Shown piece by piece: positions 8,657 to 17,840 of a stretch of DNA of 64,000 bases (the stretch's first letter is position 1; each line of letters begins with the position of its first letter). Under the pieces are notes generated by a model that saw only the letters and a program-made list of their open reading frames with translations, did not search any database and was not told the DNA's origin. This DNA comes from Pseudogemmobacter faecipullorum. GTDB lineage: Bacteria; Pseudomonadota; Alphaproteobacteria; Rhodobacterales; Rhodobacteraceae. Position numbers and translations under genes: made by a program. The stretch covers positions 124,001-188,000 of the forward strand of contig NZ_JACDXX010000007.1 of the NCBI RefSeq assembly GCF_020539525.1, written 5' to 3'.

Positions 8657-9721
8657 ATGGTGCTGGCAGAGACAGGCGCGACCGGAGCGGTTGTGCGACT
8701 GGAAAATGTAGAGCGGCGGTTTTCGGACCGGCCGGCGCTCGATAATATTTCACTCGAGCTGAAACGCGGCGAGATCGTCGGTCTGATCGGGCGCTCGGGG
8801 GCGGGGAAATCAACGCTGATCCGCTGCCTGAACGGGCTGGACCGGCCCCAGGCGGGCCGTGTGATCATCGCAGGTCAGGATATTACCGGCCTGTCAGAAC
8901 AGGCTCTGAACCCGGTGCGGCGCCGTATCGGGATGATTTTCCAGCATTTCAACCTGCTCTCCGCCAAGACTGTGGCCGAGAATATCGCGCTGCCGCTGAA
9001 AATCGCCGGCCAGCCGCGCGCGCAGCGGATGAAGCGGGTGATGGAGCTGCTCGACCTCGTCGGCCTTGCCGATAAGGCCGCGAGCTATCCGGCCCAGCTG
9101 TCAGGCGGGCAGAAACAGCGCATCGGCATTGCCCGGGCGCTGGCCCCCGAGCCCCTGCTGCTGCTCTCGGATGAGGCGACCTCGGCGCTGGATCCCGAGA
9201 CGACTCAGGCCATTCTTGAGCTCTTGAAAGATGTGAACCGCCAGCTTGGCGTGACCATTCTGATGATCACCCATGAGATGGAAGTGGTGCGGCAGATTGC
9301 CACCCGGGTTCTGGTGCTCGATGCTGGCCGGATCGTCGAACAGGGGCCGGTGGCAAAGGTTCTGGCCAGCCCCCAGGCTGAGACCACCCGCTCGTTGCTG
9401 CGTGGGCTCTCGCCGGTGCTGCCTGCCGATATTGCGACCCAGATCCGCGCCGAAGCCGCACCTGGCCTGCAGGCTTTGCTGCGCGTTGATGTCTATGGCC
9501 AGGCGGCCCGCCGCCCGCTGCTGACCGGGATCGAATCCATCACCGGCCGTCCGGCACGGCTGCTGCATGGCGGGCTGAATGATGTTCAGGGCGAGCCCTA
9601 TGGCCGTCTGTTCCTCGCCATTGGCACGGCTGAGGCCGGGGCTGTGGCCCGGGTGCTGGCACAACTGAAACCTGAAACCACCGCGACGGAGGTGCTCGGC
9701 TATGTCCCCGCAGATGTTTGA
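8657..9721 (+). CDS. metN: Methionine ABC transporter ATP-binding protein MetN
   Basis: The ATPase of the methionine importer, 354 residues from the ATG at 8657, which has GAAGGGG six bases upstream; a TTG at 8642 is less likely. Walker A GRSGAGKS is at 45-52, signature LSGGQKQR at 147-154 and Walker B LLLLSDE near 166-172. The C-terminal 90 residues form the NIL (ACT-like) domain that binds methionine and trans-inhibits uptake in E. coli MetN. The last bases overlap metI. Confidence 0.95.
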   Translation: MVLAETGATGAVVRLENVERRFSDRPALDNISLELKRGEIVGLIGRSGAGKSTLIRCLNGLDRPQAGRVIIAGQDITGLSEQALNPVRRRIGMIFQHFNLLSAKTVAENIALPLKIAGQPRAQRMKRVMELLDLVGLADKAASYPAQLSGGQKQRIGIARALAPEPLLLLSDEATSALDPETTQAILELLKDVNRQLGVTILMITHEMEVVRQIATRVLVLDAGRIVEQGPVAKVLASPQAETTRSLLRGLSPVLPADIATQIRAEAAPGLQALLRVDVYGQAARRPLLTGIESITGRPARLLHGGLNDVQGEPYGRLFLAIGTAEAGAVARVLAQLKPETTATEVLGYVPADV

Positions 9722-10394
9722 GACCCTGCTGGGCTGGGCCATGACCCGGCCGATGTTTGACCTACTGGTCAAAGGGGCCTGGGAAACCATCGTCATGACC
9801 GGGGTCTCGGGGCTGTTGTCCTTTGTGATCGGCCTGCCGCTGGCGCTGATCCTGGTCACCACAGACCGGGGCGGTATCTTCCAGAACCTGTTCATCAACC
9901 GCAGCCTGGGCTGGGTGGTGAATGCTCTGCGCTCGGTGCCCTTCATCATCCTGCTGGTCGCCGCCATCCCGCTGACCCGGCTGATTGTCGGCAGTGCGAT
10001 CGGCATCAGCGCCGCGATTGTGCCGCTGACCCTGGCCGCAGCGCCCTATTTCGCCCGGGTGGCCGAGGTCTCGCTGCGCGAGGTTGACCGCGCTCTGGTC
10101 GATGCCGCGCGTGCGATGGGGGCAAGCCGGATGACCATCCTGCGCGAGGTGCTGATCCCGGAGGCGCTGCCGGGTATTGTTTCGGGCTTTACCGTGACCA
10201 TGGTGACGCTGATCGGGGCTTCGGCTATGGCCGGCGCTGTCGGGGCAGGCGGGCTGGGCGATATTGCGATCCGCTATGGCTATCAGCGCTTTGAGACCGC
10301 GATCATGGTGGCGGTGGTCATCGTGCTGATTGTTATGGTCTCGCTGATGCAATGGGCCGGTGATGCCCTGGCGCGGCGCATCGATCACCGCTGA
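9702..10394 (+). CDS. metI: Methionine ABC transporter permease MetI
   Basis: A 230-residue inner-membrane permease with five predicted helices and the binding-protein-dependent transport signature in the cytoplasmic loop, EVDRALVDAARAMGASRM. It overlaps the end of metN by 20 bases, so translation is coupled. Together with MetQ and MetN it makes a complete methionine importer. Confidence 0.95.
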   Translation: MSPQMFETLLGWAMTRPMFDLLVKGAWETIVMTGVSGLLSFVIGLPLALILVTTDRGGIFQNLFINRSLGWVVNALRSVPFIILLVAAIPLTRLIVGSAIGISAAIVPLTLAAAPYFARVAEVSLREVDRALVDAARAMGASRMTILREVLIPEALPGIVSGFTVTMVTLIGASAMAGAVGAGGLGDIAIRYGYQRFETAIMVAVVIVLIVMVSLMQWAGDALARRIDHR

Positions 10395-10420
10395 GACCGG
10401 CAGAGACCGGCACTGATCCG

Positions 10421-10450
10421 ACCCGCCCGCTGCAAAGCAGGCGGGTTTTT
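10421..10450 (+). terminator. Terminator of metQNI
   Basis: ACCCGCC and GGCGGGT pair around an inner GCTGC/GCAGC element, followed by a run of five T (with one more after a C). Confidence 0.9.
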
Positions 10451-10520
10451 CTATCGGCGCAATGGATGAGCACAGCCCGGCAAGGGGCTGCGACAGCAGG
10501 GGAAAACGGGGGAGGCGGAA

Positions 10521-10553
10521 AGCAAAAAGGGCACCCTGGGGCGCCCTTGCTTT
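10521..10553 (-). terminator. Terminator after tRNA-Gly copy 1
   Basis: On the minus strand an AAGGGCGCC/GGTGCCC-type hairpin is followed by TTTTTGCTTT. It starts about 10 bases after the tRNA CCA end. The same element follows the second tRNA copy. Confidence 0.8.
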
Positions 10554-10562
10554 TGACCGAAA

Positions 10563-10637
10563 TGGAGCGGGCGAGGCGATTCGAACGCCCGACCCTAACC
10601 TTGGCAAGGTTATGCTCTACCCCTGAGCTACGCCCGC
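10563..10637 (-). tRNA. tRNA-Gly (GCC), copy 1
   Basis: A 75-base tRNA with encoded CCA. Acceptor arms GCGGGCG and CGCCCGC pair fully. The D arm is AGCTCAGGGGTAGAGC, the anticodon loop TTGCCAA carries GCC, and the T arm contains GTTCGAATC. The 75-base gene looks identical to the copy 241 bases away. Confidence 0.97.
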
Positions 10638-10760
10638 ACCGTTTCGGTGAGGCAGTGTTTAGGCTAGGCAGCAGACGGGCGCAAGAGGGCCGGAGCAGGT
10701 CAGGCGCAGTTTCTTTGCCGGGCAATTTTATCCGACGGCGCGCCGGAGCAGCGGATCAGA

Positions 10761-10793
10761 AAGCAAAAAGGGCGCCCTGAGGCGCCCTTGCTT
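10761..10793 (-). terminator. Terminator after tRNA-Gly copy 2
   Basis: Minus-strand hairpin AAGGGCGCC with GGGCGCCCTT followed by TTTGCTTT, almost identical to the one after copy 1. Confidence 0.8.
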
Positions 10794-10803
10794 TTGACCG
10801 AAA

Positions 10804-10878
10804 TGGAGCGGGCGAGGCGATTCGAACGCCCGACCCTAACCTTGGCAAGGTTATGCTCTACCCCTGAGCTACGCCCGC
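10804..10878 (-). tRNA. tRNA-Gly (GCC), copy 2
   Basis: Same structure and anticodon (GCC) as copy 1, with encoded CCA. It is transcribed first, on the minus strand. Flanks on both sides (terminator downstream, ACCGTTTCGGTGAG on the upstream side) are shared with the other copy, showing that a unit of about 241 bases was duplicated in tandem. Confidence 0.97.
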
Positions 10879-10975
10879 ACCGTTTCGGTGAGAGGCTGTT
10901 TAGGCGAGCTGCCGGAGCGCCGCAAGAGGGAAATGTCACCGATGGCTGTGAAAAATGCGCGAAGCGGGTTTTTCC

Positions 10976-11761
10976 TCAGATATGGCCGATCTCTGACAGG
11001 AAGGTTTTGATAGCATTGGCATATTCATCGGCCCGTCCGAGCATCGGCAGATGGTCGGCGCCCCGGATCAGCCCGAATCGATGCCCTGGAATCAGCTCTG
11101 CAGTCTCGCGCACCAGATCGGCCGGGGTGGCGCCATCCCCGGTGCCGGCCAGTGCCAGACAGGGCAGGCGCAATGTGGCGGTGGTCTGGTAAAAATCACT
11201 GCCCGAAAGGGCGGCGGCACAACCGGCCCAGCCCTCGGCCGGGGTGGCCAGGAAACGGGCCGAGACCGCTTCGAGGCCGGGGGCATCGCGCCAGGCCCGG
11301 CCAAACCAGCGCTCCATCACCTGATCATGCAAAGCCGCCATCCCGCCTTCGCGGATTTTTGCGATCCGGTCCTGCCACTGGCTGGAGAAGCCGATCCGCG
11401 CGGCAGTGTGGGACAGCACAAGGCCGCGCACCAGATCGAGCCGCTTCACCGCCAGGCCCTGGGCCACCAGACCGCCAAGCCCATGGCCGATCACCACCGT
11501 CTCTTTCAGACCGATATGCTCACAAAGCCGCTCGGCATCGCGGATCAGGCTGCCCATGGAATAGGGGGCGGGCGGGCAGTCGCTGGCGCCATGGCCGCGC
11601 AGATCATAGCTGAGGATGCGGTGTCCCGGCAGCCGGTCGCACAGGCTTTGCCACAGCTGGTGATCCTGGCCAAGCCCATGGATCAGCAGCAGCGGCGCGC
11701 CGTTCTCCGGTCCGGTTACATGGGCGTGAAGGCGCAGCTCAGGCAGGTAAATCAGCGGCAT
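10976..11761 (-). CDS. Alpha/beta hydrolase of the enol-lactonase type, nucleophile Ser replaced by Gly
   Basis: A 261-residue alpha/beta-hydrolase fold protein resembling 3-oxoadipate enol-lactonases (PcaD): oxyanion motif IHGLG (27-31), YDLRGHGASD, and the run LVAQGLAVKRLDLVRGLVLS. The nucleophile elbow reads GHGLGG (92-97), so residue 94, normally Ser, is Gly (codon GGG). The acid D209 (GTGDG) and the base H237 (GADHLP) are kept. It probably cannot act as a classical serine hydrolase. It follows the dehydratase gene by 42 bases on the same strand. No other protocatechuate-pathway gene is nearby, so I do not call it pcaD. Confidence 0.8.
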   Translation of the reverse strand: MPLIYLPELRLHAHVTGPENGAPLLLIHGLGQDHQLWQSLCDRLPGHRILSYDLRGHGASDCPPAPYSMGSLIRDAERLCEHIGLKETVVIGHGLGGLVAQGLAVKRLDLVRGLVLSHTAARIGFSSQWQDRIAKIREGGMAALHDQVMERWFGRAWRDAPGLEAVSARFLATPAEGWAGCAAALSGSDFYQTTATLRLPCLALAGTGDGATPADLVRETAELIPGHRFGLIRGADHLPMLGRADEYANAIKTFLSEIGHI

Positions 11762-11803
11762 AACAGTCTTTTCGGGCAGATGGCTTTATCAGGCAGCGGG
11801 GGC

Positions 11804-12802
11804 TTAGCAGGCAGGCGGGCTTTGTTCAGGCGAATGGGACTGATGCGGATGACGGCGCAGCGCCTCGGTAAAGACCTGTTCGTCGACATTGCCGCCAGAG
11901 GCAATGCAGATCACTGTCGCGGGCAGATCGGGGCTGAACAAAGCTGCGGCGAGCGCGACGGCACCGCCCGGCTCGAGCACGATGCGCAGGCTGCGAAACG
12001 CCAGCGCCATGGCGGCAAGCGCCTGATCATCGCTGACCACAAGGCCGGGCCCTGCCAGATCCTGCAGCAGCGGCAGGGTCAAGCGGCCCGGGGTGGGCGT
12101 CAGGATCGCATCGCAGAGCGAGCCCGAGAGCCGCGCATTGCGCGCGGCAGTCCCCGTGGCCAGCGAGCGGGCCATATCGTCAAAGCCCCGTGGCTCAACC
12201 GTGCGCAGCCGCAGCCCCGGGGCGCGCGTCGCCAGGGCCAGGGCAATCCCGGCGGCAAGCCCGCCGCCGCCGCAGGGCACCAGCACCTCGGCCTCGCTCA
12301 CCCCGGCCGCCCGGGCCTGCTCGGCCAGCTCCAGCCCGACCGAGGCCTGACCGGCGATCACCTCGGGATGGTCATAGGGCGGGATCATGGCATAGCCCCG
12401 GCGCTCGGCAATCTCGCGTGCCAGGGCATCACGGTCGGTGGTGGCACGGTTATAGGGCACCACCTCGGCTCCCCAGGCCTTTGTATTGGCGATCTTAATC
12501 TCCGGCGCATCCTCGGGCATCAGGATCACCGCAGCGAGGTGATGCGCCGCCGCCGCCCGCGCCACCCCCTGGGCGTGATTGCCCGAGGACATGGCCAGCA
12601 CCCCGGCGCAGGATCCGGCGAGGGCCGAGACCGCCGCCCAGCCGCCGCGCGCCTTGAATGAGCCGGTCACCTGCAGACATTCGGCTTTCACAAAGATCCG
12701 CCGCCCCGCCAGACGGTCGAGCAGCGGCGCATTCAGCAAAGGGGTCAGCGCCAGATGTCCCTGCGCGCGGGTATGGGCGGCATCAATCAGGGCAGGGGTC
12801 AT
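11804..12802 (-). CDS. Serine/threonine dehydratase family PLP enzyme
   Basis: A 332-residue fold-type II PLP enzyme. The PLP lysine is in TGSFKARGG, the substrate loop SSGNHAQG and the phosphate-binding glycine loop CGGGGLAAG are all present. There is no C-terminal ACT regulatory domain, so it is a catabolic or side-activity threonine/serine (or hydroxyaspartate) dehydratase rather than biosynthetic IlvA. Its ATG overlaps the stop of the upstream hydrolase (ATGA), showing translational coupling. Confidence 0.85.
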   Translation of the reverse strand: MTPALIDAAHTRAQGHLALTPLLNAPLLDRLAGRRIFVKAECLQVTGSFKARGGWAAVSALAGSCAGVLAMSSGNHAQGVARAAAAHHLAAVILMPEDAPEIKIANTKAWGAEVVPYNRATTDRDALAREIAERRGYAMIPPYDHPEVIAGQASVGLELAEQARAAGVSEAEVLVPCGGGGLAAGIALALATRAPGLRLRTVEPRGFDDMARSLATGTAARNARLSGSLCDAILTPTPGRLTLPLLQDLAGPGLVVSDDQALAAMALAFRSLRIVLEPGGAVALAAALFSPDLPATVICIASGGNVDEQVFTEALRRHPHQSHSPEQSPPAC

Positions 12803-13644
12803 CGCATCTTCTCCAGCCAGGCCCGCAAGGCCGCCTGCGCCGCTTCCTCGTCGAGAAAGGGCACATGGGCACGGTCCGGGATTTCGGCAAAAATCGTATC
12901 GGGGCGGATCTGCAGCATCCGCGCGGCGGTCGCCTGGCTGAGCAGGTCCGAATGCGCGCCGCGGATCAGCGCCACCGGCAGCGGATCTGTGGCCTGCCAG
13001 AACGGCCAGAGATCGGGCGGCGGGGCGGGATCGTTCAGGGCCGCGAGAAAGGCCTCGCGCAGCGCGGGGTCATAGCGCGCCTTCAGGCCGCCGCCGGGCA
13101 GGCTGTGGTATAGCCGCCCGGCCATGGCGCGCCAGGCCTCATCCGTGACCCCGGCAAAGCCCGGTGTGCGGCCCAGCAGCTCTGCCATTTCCGCAAGGCT
13201 CGCAGCCTGCGGCGTTTTGCCGATGCGGGTGGCAATGGCCTCCAGCCCGGCGCGTTCAATCTCCGGGCCGATATCATTGAGGCAAAGCCCGAGCAGGCGT
13301 TCTTTGTGAAACCGGGCCAGCCCCAGCCCGATCAGCCCGCCGCGCGAAGTGCCGAGCAAAGCAAAACGCGCGATGCCGAGATGGTCCATCAGTTCCAGCG
13401 CGTCCTGGCTTTCGCGCGGCAGGCTGTAGCTGGCGGCGCCGGTATAATCGCTTTCGCCGCGCCCACGGTAATCCATCCGGATCACCCGGCAGCCCTGCAG
13501 CGCCGGCAGGGCGGGGTCGAAATCCTCTTTGGTGCGGGTCAGTCCGGCGAGGCAGAGCAGCGCCAGCCCCTCGCCCTCATCGAGATAGGCGAGGCGCGCC
13601 CCGTCCGAGGCGGTGAAATAGCCTGTGATGTGGTTTTGCGGCAA
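12799..13644 (-). CDS. Alpha/beta fold hydrolase
   Basis: A 281-residue hydrolase. The best start is TTG at 13642-13644, with AGGGGG nine bases upstream; upstream extensions have no family similarity. Family marks are DYRGRGESDYTG, the nucleophile elbow GTSRGG (Ser100), the acid in GAHSDLL and the base His in PDRAHVPFLD. The substrate is not known. It is the first gene of a three-gene minus-strand unit with the dehydratase and the second, Gly-substituted hydrolase. Confidence 0.8.
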   Translation of the reverse strand: MPQNHITGYFTASDGARLAYLDEGEGLALLCLAGLTRTKEDFDPALPALQGCRVIRMDYRGRGESDYTGAASYSLPRESQDALELMDHLGIARFALLGTSRGGLIGLGLARFHKERLLGLCLNDIGPEIERAGLEAIATRIGKTPQAASLAEMAELLGRTPGFAGVTDEAWRAMAGRLYHSLPGGGLKARYDPALREAFLAALNDPAPPPDLWPFWQATDPLPVALIRGAHSDLLSQATAARMLQIRPDTIFAEIPDRAHVPFLDEEAAQAALRAWLEKMR

Positions 13645-13843
13645 AGCTGCACTCCCCCTCAGCCTTAAGGTGGGTTTCAGCGCAGATTGGCGTGGAGAAA
13701 GCCGGAGGGGAAGGGGGCAGCGGCAATGACGCGCTTGCCCGGCGGGGGTTTGCACCTTAGACCCCCGGTGAATCAGCGACTGAGCGATCGCGGGCCCCAG
13801 CGGCCCTTCCCCTCGCGCTGATCTGAACGTGCAGGAGAAGCCG

Positions 13844-15643
13844 ATGGCCCGAAAGCCAGTCACCGCCCCTAACGGAGCAGAGCAACGCGCAAGCTCGCGC
13901 AAAGTGTCAGCCCTGGCTGGCCTCGCGCCCTTCCTGCGGCCCTATCGTGCCATGGTGGTGCTGGCCTTTGCCGCGCTGGTGCTGACCGCCTCGGTCAGCC
14001 TGGTGCTGCCGCTGGCGGTGCGCCGGGTGGTCGACAGCTTTGGCCACAGCCAGCTTGAGCTGCTCGACGATTACTTCGGCTCTTTCCTTGCCATTGCCGC
14101 TTTGCTCGCGCTTGGCACCGGCCTGCGCTATTATGTGGTAACCCGGCTTGGCGAGCGTGTGGTCGCCGATATCCGGCGCGCGGTATTTGACCGGGTGACC
14201 GGCTTTTCGCCGGCCTTCTTTGAAAAGACCCTGACCGGTGAGGTGCTGTCGCGCATCACCACCGACACCACGCTGATCCTTTCGGTGATCGGCTCTTCGG
14301 TCTCGGTCGCCTTGCGCAATCTGCTGATGCTGCTCGGCGGCATGGTGATGCTGTTTCTGACCTCGGCCAAACTGACCGGTCTGGTCTTCCTGCTGGTCCC
14401 GGCAGTGGTGGTGCCGATCATCGTACTGGGCCGCCGTCTGCGCCGCTTGTCGCGTGAGAACCAGGACTGGATTGCCCAGAGCTCGGGCATGGCCTCCGAG
14501 GCACTTGGCGCGGTTCAGACCATTCAGGCCAATGCGCATGAGGCCGTCACCCGCGCAGAATTTGCCCGGGTCACTGAAGAGAGCTTCCGCTCGGCAAAGA
14601 CCCGGATCAGCACAAGGGCGGTGATGACGGTGATCGTGATCTTCCTCGTCTTTGCCGGGGTGGTCGGAGTGCTGTGGATCGGCGCGCGCGATGTGCGCTC
14701 GGGCATGATGAGCGTGGGCGAGCTGATCCAGTTCGTGATCTATGCGGTGCTGGTGGCGGGTTCGGTCGGTGCTTTGTCCGAGATCTGGGGCGAGCTGCAG
14801 CGCGCGGCGGGCGCTACCGAGCGGCTGGCCGAATTGCTCGAGACCGAGGATCCGCTGCAGGATCCGGCCGCGCCGCTGGCCCTGCCGCGCCCGGTCGCGG
14901 GTGAGATCCGCTTTGAGGATGTCAGCTTCCGCTATCCCGCGCGGCCCGAGGTTTCGGCGCTCGACGGCATCAGCCTGACCATCCGTCCGGGCGAGACCGT
15001 GGCGCTGGTTGGCCCGTCGGGCGCAGGCAAATCCACTATGCTGCAGCTTTTGCTGCGCTTCTATGATCCGCAGCAGGGCCGGATCACGCTGGATGGCCAG
15101 GATCTGGCTGCCATGTCACGCCCCGATTTCCGTCAGGCCATGGCGCTGGTGCCGCAGGATCCGGTGATCTTTGCCGCCTCGGCGCGCGAGAATATCCGTT
15201 TCGGCCGGCCCGAAGCCTCGGATGCCGAGGTCGAGGCCGCCGCGCGTGCCGCCGCCGCGCATGATTTCATTGCGGCGCTGCCCAAGGGCTATGACAGCCC
15301 GCTGGGCGAGCGGGGGGTGATGCTCTCAGGTGGTCAGCGCCAGCGCATTGCCATTGCCCGCGCCATTCTGCGCGACGCGCCGGTGCTGCTGCTCGATGAG
15401 GCGACCTCGGCTTTGGATGCCGAGAGCGAGGCGGCGGTGCAGCAGGCGGTGGAGCAGCTCTCGCAGGGCCGCACCACGCTTGTGGTGGCGCATCGCCTTG
15501 CCACGGTGAAGCGCGCCGACCGGATCCTGGTGTTTGAGCATGGCCGTATCGTGGCTGAGGGCAGCCATGATGAGCTGGTGGAGGGTGGCGGGCTTTATGC
15601 GCGCCTGGCCCGGCTGCAGTTTACCGCAGGTGCGGCGGCCTGA
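13844..15643 (+). CDS. ABC transporter, fused permease and ATPase (MsbA/LmrA type)
   Basis: A 599-residue half-size exporter. The ATG at 13844 is preceded by AGGAGAAG (13833-13840), so the GTG at 13829 is rejected. Six transmembrane helices lie in about residues 30-320. The C-terminal nucleotide-binding domain has Walker A GPSGAGKS, the signature LSGGQRQR, Walker B VLLLDEATSALD and the switch histidine in VVAHRLAT. It should work as a homodimer exporting a lipid or drug-like molecule; the sequence alone does not give the substrate. It is divergent from the hydrolase operon. Confidence 0.9.
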   Translation: MARKPVTAPNGAEQRASSRKVSALAGLAPFLRPYRAMVVLAFAALVLTASVSLVLPLAVRRVVDSFGHSQLELLDDYFGSFLAIAALLALGTGLRYYVVTRLGERVVADIRRAVFDRVTGFSPAFFEKTLTGEVLSRITTDTTLILSVIGSSVSVALRNLLMLLGGMVMLFLTSAKLTGLVFLLVPAVVVPIIVLGRRLRRLSRENQDWIAQSSGMASEALGAVQTIQANAHEAVTRAEFARVTEESFRSAKTRISTRAVMTVIVIFLVFAGVVGVLWIGARDVRSGMMSVGELIQFVIYAVLVAGSVGALSEIWGELQRAAGATERLAELLETEDPLQDPAAPLALPRPVAGEIRFEDVSFRYPARPEVSALDGISLTIRPGETVALVGPSGAGKSTMLQLLLRFYDPQQGRITLDGQDLAAMSRPDFRQAMALVPQDPVIFAASARENIRFGRPEASDAEVEAAARAAAAHDFIAALPKGYDSPLGERGVMLSGGQRQRIAIARAILRDAPVLLLDEATSALDAESEAAVQQAVEQLSQGRTTLVVAHRLATVKRADRILVFEHGRIVAEGSHDELVEGGGLYARLARLQFTAGAAA

Positions 15644-15796
15644 GCCGGGTGCTGAACCGGGTATGGAAAACCAGAGCGCGGCATGGTTCCGCGCTCTGAC
15701 GTTGCGTTTTCGCGGTGAATAATGGTTGGCAAGGCTTATCCCACCAGCCATTTTTATCCAAACCCGGACGGGAGACCGGGACAGGGGAGGGGATAT

Positions 15797-17689
15797 ATGA
15801 CCAGCTGCGCTACTCTGGCGGATCTGAAAGCGATTGAGGCCCAGAGCGCCTGGGCAGACCGGGATGTCGCCAAGACCATCTATGAGGCGCTCAGCCGCGC
15901 CAGATCGGCCCATGGCACGCGTCCCGCGATCAGCTATCAGCTGCTATCGGCGCCGGATGCGCCAAAGGTCACCCGGAGCTGGGGCGAGCTGCACAGCGAT
16001 GTGACACGCGCGGCCAATCTGTTCCGCTCGCTTGGCATCGGGCCCGGGGATGTGGTGGCCTATGTGCTGCCAAATACCATGGAAACCGCAGTGACTTTGC
16101 TCGGGGGAATGGTTGCGGGCATCGTCAATCCGATCAATCCGCTGCTGGAGGCCGGCCAGATCTCCTCGATCCTGCGCGAGACCAATGCCAAAGTGGTGGT
16201 CACTCTGCGCGCCTTCCCGAAAACCGATATCGGCCAGAAGGTTGCCGAGGCCGTGCGCCATGCCCCGGGCGTGAAACATGTGCTTGAGATTGACCTGCTG
16301 ACCTATCTGAGCGGGGTGAAGAAATTCATCGTGCCGCTGGTGCGGCCGAAAAACCCGGTGCATCACACCGCCAATGTGCATAATTTCCACAGCGCGCTGG
16401 CCAGACAGCCCGGCGACCGGCTGACCTTTGCTGATCCGCCCGAAGACCGGGTGGCGGCTTATTTCCATACCGGCGGCACCACCGGCATGCCGAAAGTGGC
16501 GCAGCATAAAGTCTCGGGCATGATCTATAATGGCTGGCTCGGCGCGTCTTTGCTGTTTCACGAAGATGATGTGATCATGTGCCCCTTGCCGCTGTTCCAC
16601 GTTTTCGCGGTCTATCCGATCCTGATGTCGGTGATTCAGGCGGGGGCGCATATCGTGCTGCCGACCCCGGCGGGCTATCGCGGCGAGGGGGTGTTCGACA
16701 ATCTGTGGAAGCTGATCGAGCGCTATCAGTCGACCTATCTGATCACCGTACCCACCGCGCTGGCCGCGCTGATGCAGCGCCCGGTCAATGCCGATATCAC
16801 CAGTCTGAAAAGCGGCTTCTCGGGTTCAGCCCCGCTGCCGGTTGAGCTGTATAACCGCTTTAAGAAAGAGACCGGGGTCGAGATCGTTGAGGGCTATGGC
16901 CTGACCGAATGCACCTGTCTGGTCTCGATCAACCCGCCTTCGGGGGTGAAGAAGATCGGCTCGGTCGGGCTGCCCTTCCCGCATACCCATGTGCGCATCC
17001 TGAACCGCGACGGAATGGGCGGTTTCACCGAGGCGGCTACCGATGAGGTTGGGGAGATCTGCGTCTCAAACCCCGGCGTGTTTGAGGGCTCGACCTATAC
17101 CGAGATTGATAAGAACAAGGATCTCTTTGCCGAAGGGCGTTTCCTGCGCACCGGCGATCTGGGGCGGATCGATGCCGATGGCTATCTTTTCATCACCGGC
17201 CGGGCCAAGGATCTGATCATTCGCGGCGGCCATAATATCGATCCTGCCGTGATCGAAGAGGCGCTGACCGGCCATCCCTCTGTCGCCGTGGTCGGTGCCA
17301 TCGGTCAGCCCGATGCCCATGCGGGTGAGCTGCCTGCAGCCTATATCGAGCTGGTGGCGGGGGCGAATACCAGCGTGGCCGAGCTGATGGAATATGCCGA
17401 GAGCCATATTTCTGAGCGCGCCGCCGTGCCGAAATATATCGAGATCCTGCCCGAACTGCCGAAAACCGCGGTGGGCAAGGTGTTCAAGCCCGATCTGCGC
17501 CGTATGGCGATCACCCGGATCTATGATGGCGCCCTGCAGAAGGCCGGTCTGCCGGTCAGCGTCGATGAGGTGTTTGAGGATAAAAAACGCGGCCTGGTCG
17601 CCCGGCTGAAAACCACCGGCGTGATCGGGGACCAGGCGGTGGATGCGGTGCTGGGCAGCTTTACCCGGCCCTGGGAATGGCAGAAGTAA
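15797..17689 (+). CDS. Acyl-CoA synthetase (AMP-forming)
   Basis: A 630-residue member of the ANL superfamily that activates a carboxylic acid with ATP to the acyl-AMP and then the CoA thioester. The start ATG at 15797 has GGAGGGG five bases upstream; the ORF is open further upstream but without a good start. Motifs: P-loop HTGGTTGMPK, GYGLTECTC, the hinge region LRTGDLGRIDADGYLFITGR, and the catalytic lysine of the C-terminal lid in LPKTAVGKVFK. It is longer than typical FadD proteins (about 560). The substrate class is uncertain. Confidence 0.88.
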   Translation: MTSCATLADLKAIEAQSAWADRDVAKTIYEALSRARSAHGTRPAISYQLLSAPDAPKVTRSWGELHSDVTRAANLFRSLGIGPGDVVAYVLPNTMETAVTLLGGMVAGIVNPINPLLEAGQISSILRETNAKVVVTLRAFPKTDIGQKVAEAVRHAPGVKHVLEIDLLTYLSGVKKFIVPLVRPKNPVHHTANVHNFHSALARQPGDRLTFADPPEDRVAAYFHTGGTTGMPKVAQHKVSGMIYNGWLGASLLFHEDDVIMCPLPLFHVFAVYPILMSVIQAGAHIVLPTPAGYRGEGVFDNLWKLIERYQSTYLITVPTALAALMQRPVNADITSLKSGFSGSAPLPVELYNRFKKETGVEIVEGYGLTECTCLVSINPPSGVKKIGSVGLPFPHTHVRILNRDGMGGFTEAATDEVGEICVSNPGVFEGSTYTEIDKNKDLFAEGRFLRTGDLGRIDADGYLFITGRAKDLIIRGGHNIDPAVIEEALTGHPSVAVVGAIGQPDAHAGELPAAYIELVAGANTSVAELMEYAESHISERAAVPKYIEILPELPKTAVGKVFKPDLRRMAITRIYDGALQKAGLPVSVDEVFEDKKRGLVARLKTTGVIGDQAVDAVLGSFTRPWEWQK

Positions 17690-17750
17690 AATACAGAGGC
17701 TGCGGCTGGGGCCCCTCCGGGCCGCTTCATGGGCCGCTTTGGGGCCAGGG

Positions 17751-17780
17751 CTCCCGTTGTCGAAAGATGACGGGAGTTTT
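17751..17780 (+). terminator. Terminator after the acyl-CoA synthetase gene
   Basis: CTCCCGT (17751-17757) pairs with ACGGGAG (17770-17776) with an inner TC/GA extension, followed by TTTT. Confidence 0.75.
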
Positions 17781-17840
17781 CATTTGCCTGTTTCCGGCTT
17801 TCACAGCACTCTGACGCCAGTGTGAGAAAGGAATTTTAAT

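Noticed and set aside
11051-12661. A 536-codon plus frame opposite the hydrolase and dehydratase genes
   Set aside because: Antisense shadow; the minus-strand genes have clear catalytic motifs and ATGA coupling.
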